From the NCBI GenBank assembly GCA_049293335.1, contig JBATSO010000047.1, positions 1 through 46,205 of the forward strand: 46,205 nucleotides of DNA, written 5' to 3'. The notes under the pieces were generated by a model. That model was not told the DNA's origin and did no database searches. It was given only the letters and a program-made list of their open reading frames with translations. The first letter of the stretch is position 1. Each line of letters starts with the position of its first letter. Origin of the DNA: JAGXIT01 sp049293335. Lineage in GTDB: Bacteria; Patescibacteriota; Saccharimonadia; Saccharimonadales; UBA4665. Positions 15,291 through 22,611 of the stretch are shown in pieces. Position numbers and translations under genes: made by a program.

Positions 15291-15407
15291 TTAGTGCTGA
15301 GCGGCTTTGACGCGTTGGTAGACCAGGTAGATGATAAAGCCGAGAATGATCAAAATTATCACTTCCATAGTAATGAGGCCACGCTGATCTGGTCTAAGCT
15401 TAAGCAT
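15291..15407 (-). CDS. Tiny single-TM protein with prepilin-like motif, 38 aa
   Basis: A 38-codon ORF (ATG 15407, TAA 15293) begins MLKLRPDQRGLITMEV. A continuous hydrophobic helix of about 18 residues and a short basic tail (YQRVKAAQH) follow. The RG-LITME sequence matches the class III signal peptide pattern: a basic leader, Gly at -1, and Glu at +5 of the hydrophobic helix. If cut there, the mature peptide would be 28 residues. GATAAT ends 9 nt before the ATG. It lies between dnaJ and the ATP-grasp operon on the same strand. It could be a minimal pilin-like subunit or simply a small membrane protein. Confidence 0.55.
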   Translation of the reverse strand: MLKLRPDQRGLITMEVIILIILGFIIYLVYQRVKAAQH

Positions 15408-15455
15408 ATTAGACCCATTATCTCGTGTTTGTGGTGGTTTGTGAAGCCTAGGCTT

Positions 15456-16568
15456 TTAAAATATGCCGCGTTTTTTGGGCTCGGCGCGAAAGGCCTCGAG
15501 AAGTTCTTGCTGCTGGCGCGTCAGCTTGGTGGGCGTATCGACTACAATGGTCACAATATGGGCGCCGCGACTTTCTGAACGCATGTGTGTTACGCCGTGG
15601 CCCGAAAGCTTGAAGTCTGAGCCGCTTTGCGTGCCCGCAGGAACTTTCATGCGCACTGTTCCATCGACTGTTGCAACATCTATTTCAGCACCAAGAGCGG
15701 CATCTACCATAGAAATGTGTTCGTTACTGAGTATGAGGTCGCCCTCGCGCGTGAAGTGTTTGTGGGCTTTGACGCGAATGTGCACATATAGGTCGCCTTT
15801 GGGCCCGTTGGCAATCGCCTCGCCGTGTTCGCGTAGTCGAATGGTTGCGCCGTCGTCTATACCGGCCGGGATTTTGAGGTCGATGCTTTGACTACGGCGT
15901 TCGGTGCCCTTGCCGCGGCACACAGTACAGACCTTTTCAGGCTGTTTACCTTGGCCATGACAAGTCGGGCAAACTGCAGCCTGCTGAATGTTGCCAAAAA
16001 TAGTCCGTACGGCTTGCACCACTTGCCCGCTGCCCTTACAGGTGTCACACGTTTTGAGTTCGTAGCCTGGTTCGGCCGTGGAGCCCTTACAGTGGCTACA
16101 GGTGTCTTCAATATTAAGGTTGAGTTTGGTTTCGGTGCCAAAAACAGCTTCTTCAAACGTTATTTCTACACGAGTTTCGAGGTCGTTACCCCGCGCCTGG
16201 CGTTGGCCACGCCCGCCGCCCGCGCTAGCGCCACCGCCAAAAAAGCTACCAAAAATATCGCCCAGCCCAAGGTCGCCAAAGTCGAAGTTGACGTTTTGGC
16301 CACTCCACTCACCACCGTAGCCACTAAACGGATTGCCGCCGCCACTCGCGCCGCCCACTCCAGCGTGGCCAAACTGGTCGTAGCGCTGGCGCTTGCTTTG
16401 GTCTTTTAAAACCTCATAGGCTTCATTTACTTCTTTAAACTTTGCCTCATCGCCACCTTGCTTGTCGGGGTGTAGCTCGACAGCCTTGCGGCGAAAGGCT
16501 TTCTTAATTTCATCAGCACTGGCACCCTTGGTCACGCCCAATACTTCATAGTAATCTCGTTTAGACAT
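15456..16568 (-). CDS. dnaJ: Chaperone protein DnaJ
   Basis: This 370-aa type I Hsp40 stimulates DnaK ATP hydrolysis and delivers substrates. The J domain (1-70) has HPD at 33-35. A Gly/Phe-rich linker (about 72-125) is followed by a zinc-finger domain with four repeats (CSHCKGST, CDTCKGSG, CPTCHGQG, CTVCRGKG). Two beta-sandwich substrate-binding domains and a short C-terminal end complete it. A CIRCE operator overlaps its promoter (16587-16613), so it is HrcA-controlled although separated from dnaK by 4 kb. TAAAAT ends 7 nt before the ATG, so it is probably leaderless. Confidence 0.97.
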   Translation of the reverse strand: MSKRDYYEVLGVTKGASADEIKKAFRRKAVELHPDKQGGDEAKFKEVNEAYEVLKDQSKRQRYDQFGHAGVGGASGGGNPFSGYGGEWSGQNVNFDFGDLGLGDIFGSFFGGGASAGGGRGQRQARGNDLETRVEITFEEAVFGTETKLNLNIEDTCSHCKGSTAEPGYELKTCDTCKGSGQVVQAVRTIFGNIQQAAVCPTCHGQGKQPEKVCTVCRGKGTERRSQSIDLKIPAGIDDGATIRLREHGEAIANGPKGDLYVHIRVKAHKHFTREGDLILSNEHISMVDAALGAEIDVATVDGTVRMKVPAGTQSGSDFKLSGHGVTHMRSESRGAHIVTIVVDTPTKLTRQQQELLEAFRAEPKKRGIF

Positions 16569-16586
16569 TCTCTACATTTTACAAAA

Positions 16587-16613
16587 CTGGCACTCAAAAG
16601 TCTAGAGTGCTAG
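16587..16613. promoter_or_regulatory. CIRCE operator of dnaJ
   Basis: CTGGCACTC-N9-GAGTGCTAG matches the CIRCE consensus TTAGCACTC-N9-GAGTGCTAA with the exact 9-bp spacer. It lies directly upstream of dnaJ, where HrcA repressor would block transcription. Confidence 0.92.
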
Positions 16614-16984
16614 ATAAGGACTGAGTGTTTTTGAGGCTATTGTTGTGCAGCAGGCAGTAAGCAATGTTATCGGGTTAATGTATGGCTTTAGGCAGTAATC
16701 CGACCGACGAACAGTTGCCTTTTTTTGTGAAAATGTTCTCTAGCTAAAACATGTTCCGGGCAAAAGCTTAGGAGTCGCCGCGGGATGCCAGTATCAGAAA
16801 TGCCGCAATCGAGTAGAAAGAATCGCGCAGACTTGCCCGCCCTGGTGCTGTATAGGACGCAACATACCCTACAGCGGCCAGTATTATGCGCTATATGGCA
16901 CAGCAACAACTGCCTCGGCTCGAACGCTGAAAACGCAAACGAAGTAAAACCCACCCCTGTTGTTTCCTCGTCCCGAAAGAAGTA
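16614..16984. other. Region without a confident gene
   Basis: About 370 bp lie between the dnaJ operator and the next gene. The minus strand has an open frame at 16768-16890 coding for a hydrophobic peptide (ILAAVGYVASYTAPGR...FLILASRGDS), but no usable start codon is present. It could be a decayed gene end. An 88-aa ORF in another frame looks like chance. Confidence 0.4.
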
Positions 16985-17524
16985 TTAACTTGCGCCAAGC
17001 GTAATCAGTATCATGCTGAGATGAGAAAGATATATAAAGCCTAATTCGTAGAATATATAGTGGTGTCGGAGCCGTGGCCCTGCGATGGCAAGAATAGTCA
17101 TAGTGAGTGCCACGAGCCACATGGCCAATGAATACTTTGGAACTACCCACGCAGCAACAAAGGCCAGCAAAAGCATGGCAAAACCCATGGTGTACGCGAA
17201 AATATCGTGCAGTCGCTCTGGCTTGCCCCCCTTTGGCAAAAACACACCAGCCAGCATGCAACAACCACAGCTTATAAGACACATCGCCACAAGCAAAGTG
17301 TTGCCTACGCGCGGCGCAACGTACCACCAGCCAGTTATCGCAAAAAGTAGCGGGCAAAGCCACATCAAAATACGATAGTAGGTAGCATTGGCGCGGTTTC
17401 TCACTGCAAGTTTACTGAGTTCAACGGGGTGAGCCGCGTCGTGCTCCCGCCACACAAAATACGCCCAACCACCGACCGACAAAGTCGTCGCCACAAACAC
17501 GGGGTACAAAGTCCAATCATTCAT
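16985..17524 (-). CDS. Hypothetical six-TM membrane protein
   Basis: This 179-aa protein is not recognised. About six TM helices are visible (4-24, 53-70, 75-97, 110-128, 133-148, 155-175), with a polar Arg/His-rich stretch after helix 1 and a GGKPERLHD loop. No catalytic motif is obvious. TATAAT with an extended TG ends 8 nt before the ATG at 17524, so it has its own leaderless promoter; the GTG two codons upstream would lie too close to the promoter. Function is unknown. Confidence 0.75.
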   Translation of the reverse strand: MNDWTLYPVFVATTLSVGGWAYFVWREHDAAHPVELSKLAVRNRANATYYRILMWLCPLLFAITGWWYVAPRVGNTLLVAMCLISCGCCMLAGVFLPKGGKPERLHDIFAYTMGFAMLLLAFVAAWVVPKYSLAMWLVALTMTILAIAGPRLRHHYIFYELGFIYLSHLSMILITLGAS

Positions 17525-17675
17525 GAACACGTATTATAGCCATTCTCACGCTGTATTTGTATACAGCGACACAAAGTGTTTGGCCACAACCAGGCTACAC
17601 CTGATAAAAATAACCTTATTGGTAAAACTGCTATCTGTTAAAGGCACCTCTTTTGTTTTCCATTTTTTGCGGCCG

Positions 17676-18536
17676 CTAGGCTATCCCTCGTATCTCGTGC
17701 GTACCATTGAGTGCATCTATAAGCTGGCGTAGTAGTTTTTGAGTGATACTTAAGTAGGGCTCTATGCCTTGGGCATCTTTATTATAAAGCGGCTTATAAA
17801 AAATACGATCGGCCTCATAAAAAGCCGTAACGCCTTTCCGGTCTGGGCAATACTTATTTTCGTCAAAGAATTTGCGCCCTAAATTTATAGTCCGTCTGGC
17901 CATGCCGCCGTTAGCTAGCCATTCTATTTCCGTTTCCGACCATTTAGGACTGATGAAATCTGTTTCAGATGCATGGAAGACTGATTCATGTAGACGCCCT
18001 CGCCGTATCACCTGTTGCAGGTAGTGGTCCGATGGTATCAGCACATGCTCATAGACCTTCCTGTGGTTATCAGGTTCGTCGGAGTTATCATCATCTGTGT
18101 CGTACGTGTCAAGAAGTTTACTAGCCAAATATGTACCAAAATTTGCACCAGCCCTGGATGCTGAGAATTTATAGCTTAGTATCTTATTAGTACTGCCGTC
18201 CACCACATCCCTCGTAGCAGTCACGGTTTCATCGCGCTCCTCTGGAGGATTTTGCTGACACAAGGTCCGCACGGCTGCCTGAAGACCAAGCATTGATATA
18301 GCCAAGCGTTTATTCGGCGGGTATATTTCATTGTCGCCATCAGCGGAATCGATTATTGCCACCGCTCCAGACTCTATCTCATGTACGCAGGGTTGGCCAA
18401 GTATAGCTTCGACTGTGAGCTCTAAAAACTCTGTAACCCGCGCACGAGCAACACTTTTTGGGTCAAAAAGCGTTGCTACTGCCTCTGGAGAGGCAACAGC
18501 CGGAACAATATCACCATTTGATTCGTGGCCGCTCAT
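17676..18536 (-). CDS. Hypothetical soluble protein, 286 aa
   Basis: I do not recognise this protein. It is acidic and soluble-looking, with no TM segment or signal peptide. An Ala/Val-rich N-terminal helix region is followed by a charged loop of consecutive Asp residues (TYDTDDDNSDEPDNH, about 143-157), HYLQQVIRRGRLHESV, and a C-terminal half with aromatic and charged residues (KFFDENKYCPDRKGVTAFYEADRIFYKPLY). TATAAA ends 6 nt before the ATG, so it has its own leaderless promoter. It lies next to the RAYT element, so a cargo or accessory origin cannot be excluded. Confidence 0.7.
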   Translation of the reverse strand: MSGHESNGDIVPAVASPEAVATLFDPKSVARARVTEFLELTVEAILGQPCVHEIESGAVAIIDSADGDNEIYPPNKRLAISMLGLQAAVRTLCQQNPPEERDETVTATRDVVDGSTNKILSYKFSASRAGANFGTYLASKLLDTYDTDDDNSDEPDNHRKVYEHVLIPSDHYLQQVIRRGRLHESVFHASETDFISPKWSETEIEWLANGGMARRTINLGRKFFDENKYCPDRKGVTAFYEADRIFYKPLYNKDAQGIEPYLSITQKLLRQLIDALNGTHEIRGIA

Positions 18537-18640
18537 ATGTCTTTTATATCATTTCTGCCCCCAATAACCATGTGCATAATACGTTTAATCGTCTACAAAC
18601 AACTAGCCTAGATACACGTATGCGCTCCAATCAAAACCCA

Positions 18641-18681
18641 CAATTTATAAAAGTTTATAAAAGGCCTACCCTTTTCATCTG
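18641..18681. repeat. REP-like inverted repeat, left of RAYT
   Basis: This 41-bp sequence is inverted at 19327-19367 with only two mismatches. Its core is AAAAGG-CCTAC/GTAGG-CCTTTT, a short hairpin. The pair brackets the RAYT gene. Confidence 0.85.
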
Positions 18682-18695
18682 TTGTTTGTTGCTAT

Positions 18696-19301
18696 TTATA
18701 ATCCTAATGCTTTTTTCGTGTTTCTTAATACCTCTGCCCTATCCTCATAATCTTCCAGGAACTTCAGATATGCTTCTGAGGACATATCGGTCACTAGCTC
18801 GGGGTGCAGCCATGCTGTGCTTCGTTTGTTGGTGTACTCTGGCAAACTCGAATAGTAGTATGTTTTGTAATACCTAGGGTTGAGATGGATATAGCGGGAT
18901 ATATGCGCTAAGTATGTGTCGGTATCTATACGTGACGCTTGGTATGGGCCTTCGAAGAGTCGTCCACTTCTTTTGTACCGTAAATTGAAGTACATGCTAT
19001 AGGCCGTGGATATCGAGCTCATAAGCTTTTGGATATCAGTCGTTTCAGTGTCCTGAAAAAGCAGTAGGTGAAAATGATTACCCATCAGACAATATGCAAC
19101 CAGTTTAGCAGCAGATTTTTCGTAAGGTACTCCGTCGTCTCTGACTGCTTCATCGTCAGGGTCGAGATATCGAGCCATGATTGACATAAATTTCCTTTTA
19201 TCGGCCGCGTTTATATATATCTTCTCCTTGTTCGCTCCGCGGTTGTACACATGATAGAAAGCAGGTACATCAAACTGTCTTCTCGTATTCCTCTTACTCA
19301 T
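18696..19301 (-). CDS. REP-associated tyrosine transposase (RAYT, TnpA_REP, IS200-like)
   Basis: This 201-aa Y1 HUH-family transposase starts with the family's typical VPAFYHVYNRGANKEKIY. The metal-binding HUH motif is seen as GNHFHLLL (about residues 90-97), and the nucleophile tyrosine lies in YLAHISRYIHLNPR. This class cuts single-stranded DNA at REP hairpins and is usually a domesticated single-copy gene. ATG at 19301 is chosen because TATGAT ends 6 nt before it; a further upstream start would precede transcription. The gene is flanked by 41-bp inverted repeats, and two more repeat copies lie at 20.3 kb. Confidence 0.94.
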   Translation of the reverse strand: MSKRNTRRQFDVPAFYHVYNRGANKEKIYINAADKRKFMSIMARYLDPDDEAVRDDGVPYEKSAAKLVAYCLMGNHFHLLLFQDTETTDIQKLMSSISTAYSMYFNLRYKRSGRLFEGPYQASRIDTDTYLAHISRYIHLNPRYYKTYYYSSLPEYTNKRSTAWLHPELVTDMSSEAYLKFLEDYEDRAEVLRNTKKALGL

Positions 19302-19326
19302 ATAAAAATCATATACCACATTTTTA

Positions 19327-19367
19327 CAGATGAAAAGGGTAGGCCTTTTATAAACTTTTATGAGTTG
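19327..19367. repeat. REP-like inverted repeat, right of RAYT
   Basis: Inverted copy of 18641-18681 (39 of 41 identical). It carries the AAAAGG-GTAGG-CCTTTT hairpin. Confidence 0.85.
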
Positions 19368-19373
19368 TGGCTT

Positions 19374-20087
19374 TTATGAGGCTGTTGGCTTTTTGTCTAG
19401 GGCAGCGACTGCTTTAGGGTTAAACCCTTTGGCGACCAGCCATATACCCAAAGTAAGCTCAAACAGTGCGACACCAATTGCCGAAACACCTTTTATGGGG
19501 CTATCGAGCGCAATCACGCCTAGTATCACGGCAGTAAGGCTAGCAATAATCATTGGTCCGCCCACTATCCCAATCAAAGCAATTGCTTTTGGTACCAGAC
19601 GTGATTTGTAGAGTAAAATTCCTAGCAGTAAATCGTTTATACCAGGGAGGAAGCTCTGGCTAACCAGGAAAATTCTGTCATACAGACTGACAAGCGTTTG
19701 GCCGACGACCAGAGCGTCGCTCCCGACATTTGCTTGCTTTAGGCTCACTAGTGTCAGGATGACAGCCGTCCCAACAAATATCGAGGCGGCTTCGAGAACC
19801 CGAGATGCTATCAGCCCGATAGCGAGTGTTTCATTTTGTTTCTTTAAAACTGCAAATAGCACCACCGCAGTGCCTATACCAGCTAACGCGACGATGATTT
19901 CAGATAAAATGCCCATAAGCGCTGCAGTGTCCGAACTAGTACCCGTAATATAACCGCTACTCTTTGCCGTGCTATAGAGCGTCAGAGTTGGGATAGATAC
20001 AAACGTCAGCAGGTAAAGTATGCCCGCAGTGAGCGATATTTTTCTGTGGGCTGGCATCGCTTTGACTCGTGTGTTGTTTGTGCTCAT
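19374..20087 (-). CDS. DUF4386 family membrane protein
   Basis: This 237-aa protein has about six TM helices and matches the DUF4386 pattern: an N-terminal RKISLTAGILYLLTFVSIPTL, LAIGLIASRVLEAASIFVG, SLYDRIFLVSQSFLPGINDLLLGILLYKSRLVPKAIA, and GIWLVAKGFNPKA at the end. The family has no known function and is widespread in actinobacteria and firmicutes. It has a Shine-Dalgarno (GGAG) 8 nt before the ATG. Its stop lies 7 bp from the right repeat of the RAYT element. Confidence 0.88.
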   Translation of the reverse strand: MSTNNTRVKAMPAHRKISLTAGILYLLTFVSIPTLTLYSTAKSSGYITGTSSDTAALMGILSEIIVALAGIGTAVVLFAVLKKQNETLAIGLIASRVLEAASIFVGTAVILTLVSLKQANVGSDALVVGQTLVSLYDRIFLVSQSFLPGINDLLLGILLYKSRLVPKAIALIGIVGGPMIIASLTAVILGVIALDSPIKGVSAIGVALFELTLGIWLVAKGFNPKAVAALDKKPTAS

Positions 20088-20260
20088 ATGGTTTTCTCCA
20101 AGACTCTATGTTACTCACTTACTCTGCGCAGTATGTTCTTATTGCCGACAAATAGATAGTGCGCTCCCCTACAAAGCATGCATAATTTCATACCGCCTTA
20201 CCCCAAAAGACTACCTAAACCTAAAAACAAACCCTACTGGATATACCTATAATCAGCAAA

Positions 20261-20353
20261 ATGCAAAATTTAACAGATGAAAAGGGTAGGCCTTTTTATA
20301 CACTGGATATGCAAAATTTAACAGATGAAAAGGGTAGGCCTTTTTATACACTG
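20261..20353. repeat. Two tandem REP-like copies, 48-bp period
   Basis: Identical 45-bp units at 20261-20305 and 20309-20353 each contain CAGATGAAAAGGGTAGGCC followed by a T-tract. This is the same core as in the RAYT terminal repeats, in direct orientation to the right-hand repeat. Confidence 0.92.
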
Positions 20354-20443
20354 CAAGCACACGGTCTGTAGGCATTATATTGATTATAATGGAAGTGGAC
20401 TCACCCGCACAAAAATGAGCAATCGTTTTTAGGTCATTTTATG

Positions 20444-20472
20444 AAAAGTGCCGCTTTGGAGCGGCACTTTTT
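20444..20472. terminator. Bidirectional intrinsic terminator after dnaK
   Basis: AAAAGTGCCGCT (20444-20455) pairs with AGCGGCACTTTT (20460-20471) around a TTGG loop, with T-runs on both strands. It most likely terminates the dnaK transcript coming from the minus strand. Confidence 0.9.
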
Positions 20473-20568
20473 CTGGAATATATTTAGTGTTATTTTTCGT
20501 CGATGACTTCGCCACTGCACCCCGCAGAGAATCCTCTCTCCGCGGGGACCCCGCAAACTCGGGACATG

Positions 20569-22497
20569 TTAGTCAACTACTTCACCTTCGATTGGCGCGT
20601 CTTTGTCGTCTTTTTTGCCTTTTTTCTTCTCGGATGAGGGTTTTTCAGATGTGTCTTCACCTGGAGTACTGGCTTCGGCTTCTTTGGCGGCGGCTTCGTA
20701 CATTTTGGCGCCGATGGGCATGAGTACTTCGTTGAGCGCCTTGGCGGCTTCCTCTAGCTTGTCTTTTTCGGCGTCTTTGTCTTCTACGACCTTTTTGGCA
20801 ACCTCTACCGCTTCATCGATTTTTTTAACATCGTCTTCAGATAGTTTTTCTTTGTGCTCGCGCTTGAGGTTTTCGGCCTGATAGACGCTGCTGTCGAGCA
20901 TATTGCGAGCTTCAACAGCCTCTTTGCGCTTTTTGTCCTCTTCGGCGTGGGCTTCGGCTTCTTTGGCCATTTTTTCTACCTCGGATTTGTCGAGAGAGCC
21001 ACTGCCCTGGATCGTAATGTTTTGCTCTTTGCCACTACCTTTGTCTTTGGCGGTAACGTTTAAAATGCCATTGGCGTCGATGTTGAAGGTAACTTCAATT
21101 TGCGGAATGCCGCGTGGGGCTGGTGGGATACCATCGAGGATGAATCGGCCCAAAGACTTGTTGCCCTCGGCCATTTCGCGCTCGCCCTGAAGCACATGCA
21201 CTTCTACCTGTGGCTGATTGTCGGCCGCGGTACTAAACACTTCGGATTTGCTGGTGGGAATGGTGGTGTTGCGCTCGATGAGGCGTGTCATAACACCGCC
21301 CATAGTTTCGATACCGAGGCTCAGTGGTGTGACATCTAGCAGCAGCACGTCTTTGACATCACCCTGGAGTACACCGCCCTGAATAGCAGCGCCAAGCGCA
21401 ACAACTTCGTCTGGGTTGACGCCTTTCATGGGGTCTTTGTCAAAGATTTTTTTTACCTTTTCAACTACAGCGGGCATGCGGGTCATACCACCAACAAGTA
21501 CGACATTGTCGATCTCGCTCGCCTTCAGGCCAGCATCTTTGAGTGCTTTTTCGCACGGTACGGCTGTTTTGTCTATGAGCTCGCCCACCAGGTCTTCGAG
21601 CTTGGCGCGCGACAGTTTGTGCTCGAAGTGCTTAGGGCCATCGGCGTCGGCCGTTAGGAACGGCAGGTTGACATCAACTTCCTGAGCAGTAGAAAGTTCT
21701 ATTTTAGCTTTTTCGGCTTCGTCGCGCAGGCGCTGCATGGCGGCGTTGTCTTCACGAATGTCTATGCCATGTTCTTTTTTGAATTCATCGGCAAAGTAGT
21801 TGACGATAACGCGGTCAAAGTCGGCACCACCAAGGTGTGTATCGCCATTGGTACTCTTTACTTCAAACACGCCGTCGCCCAGCTCGAGAACAGAGACGTC
21901 GAAGGTGCCACCGCCGAGGTCGTACACGACAATCTTTTCATCAGCCTTTTTCTTGTCGAGGCCGTAGGCGAGGGCTGCGGCAGTTGGCTCGTTTATAATA
22001 CGCTTAACTTCGAGACCGGCGATTTTACCAGCGTCTTTCGTGGCGTGGCGCTGTGAGTCGTCGAAGTAAGCGGGCACAGTGATGACTGCCTCGGTGACTG
22101 GTTCACCAAGGAAAGCTTCGGCGTCGGCCTTGAGCTTGCCGAGAATCATGGCGCTGATTTCTTCTGGACTGTACTCTTTGCCAGCCATTTTAACTTTTGT
22201 ACTGTTGCCACTTTTTACGATTTCGTAGCCCAAAAGCTTGAGGTCGCGCTGAACTTCTTTGTCGCTAAAATTGCGGCCAATCAGGCGCTTTACTTCGTAA
22301 ATAGTGTCTTTCGGGTTGGTAACTTGCTGGCGGCGGGCAATTTGCCCCACCAGGCGTTCGCCCTTTTTATTCACCGCCACGACAGATGGTGTCGTGCGGT
22401 TGCCTTCTGAGTTGGCAATTATTTCTGCTTTGCCCGACTGCATGACAGCCATGGCGCTGTTGGTTGTACCGAGGTCGATACCAATGATTTTTGACAT
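20569..22497 (-). CDS. dnaK: Chaperone protein DnaK (Hsp70)
   Basis: This 642-aa DnaK has the full nucleotide-binding domain (IIGIDLGTTNSAMAVM, DLGGGTFDVSVLELGDG, VVLVGGMTRMPAV), the DVTPLSLGIETMGG linker to the substrate-binding domain and a helical lid. The acidic/Lys-rich tail ends in EGEVVD, a slightly changed form of the usual EEVD-like end. The ATG is preceded by AAAGGGA. A TTGACA-18-TACAAT promoter and a CIRCE operator lie upstream, so HrcA represses it. grpE and hrcA lie further upstream on the same strand, separated from it by a phage-like gene. Confidence 0.98.
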   Translation of the reverse strand: MSKIIGIDLGTTNSAMAVMQSGKAEIIANSEGNRTTPSVVAVNKKGERLVGQIARRQQVTNPKDTIYEVKRLIGRNFSDKEVQRDLKLLGYEIVKSGNSTKVKMAGKEYSPEEISAMILGKLKADAEAFLGEPVTEAVITVPAYFDDSQRHATKDAGKIAGLEVKRIINEPTAAALAYGLDKKKADEKIVVYDLGGGTFDVSVLELGDGVFEVKSTNGDTHLGGADFDRVIVNYFADEFKKEHGIDIREDNAAMQRLRDEAEKAKIELSTAQEVDVNLPFLTADADGPKHFEHKLSRAKLEDLVGELIDKTAVPCEKALKDAGLKASEIDNVVLVGGMTRMPAVVEKVKKIFDKDPMKGVNPDEVVALGAAIQGGVLQGDVKDVLLLDVTPLSLGIETMGGVMTRLIERNTTIPTSKSEVFSTAADNQPQVEVHVLQGEREMAEGNKSLGRFILDGIPPAPRGIPQIEVTFNIDANGILNVTAKDKGSGKEQNITIQGSGSLDKSEVEKMAKEAEAHAEEDKKRKEAVEARNMLDSSVYQAENLKREHKEKLSEDDVKKIDEAVEVAKKVVEDKDAEKDKLEEAAKALNEVLMPIGAKMYEAAAKEAEASTPGEDTSEKPSSEKKKGKKDDKDAPIEGEVVD

Positions 22498-22531
22498 ATA
22501 TTCCCTTTCTTAATTAGCAGTTAGATAGTTA

Positions 22532-22540
22532 GAGTGCTAA
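22532..22540. promoter_or_regulatory. Extra CIRCE half-site in the dnaK leader
   Basis: A lone GAGTGCTAA half-site lies in the dnaK 5' leader, 23 bp from the complete CIRCE. It may be a relic of a second operator or give additional HrcA contact. Confidence 0.5.
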
Positions 22541-22550
22541 ACGTACACCT

Positions 22551-22580
22551 ATTGTAAACAAATTAGCACTCTCATGTCAA
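22551..22580 (-). promoter_or_regulatory. dnaK promoter
   Basis: On the minus strand, TTGACA (22580-22575), an 18-bp spacer and TACAAT (22556-22551) form the promoter. The -35 hexamer lies within the CIRCE spacer, so HrcA binding would occlude RNA polymerase. Confidence 0.85.
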
Positions 22581-22589
22581 GAGTGCTAA
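22563..22589. promoter_or_regulatory. CIRCE operator of dnaK
   Basis: A perfect consensus TTAGCACTC-N9-GAGTGCTAA, the HrcA binding site. Confidence 0.97.
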
Positions 22590-22611
22590 CTAAATTTTTT
22601 GAACTTTTTGC

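Larger units (their letters stand above)
18641..19367. mobile_element. RAYT-REP element (REPtron-like unit)
   Basis: The element consists of the RAYT gene and the two 41-bp inverted repeats surrounding it. The hairpin core also appears in tandem at 20261-20353, so the transposase probably still recognises dispersed REP-like sites. The element ends only 7 bp from the stop of the DUF4386 gene. Confidence 0.8.
20088..20568. other. Non-coding region with REP-like tandem and terminator
   Basis: No credible gene is present in this 480-bp stretch. It contains the two tandem REP-like copies (20261-20353), the intrinsic terminator at 20444-20472 and a GC-rich hairpin around 20520-20548 (CCCCGC/GCGGGG) just after the dnaK stop. 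Confidence 0.6.

Noticed and set aside
15888..16409. 173-aa plus-strand ORF opposite dnaJ
   Set aside because: It is entirely inside dnaJ on the other strand and its low-complexity Ala/Thr pattern mirrors the Gly/Cys-rich dnaJ codons.
16688..16954. 88-aa minus-strand ORF after the six-TM gene
   Set aside because: No ribosome site or leaderless -10, Cys/Phe/His-rich chance composition, and overlap with a more protein-like short frame lacking a start.
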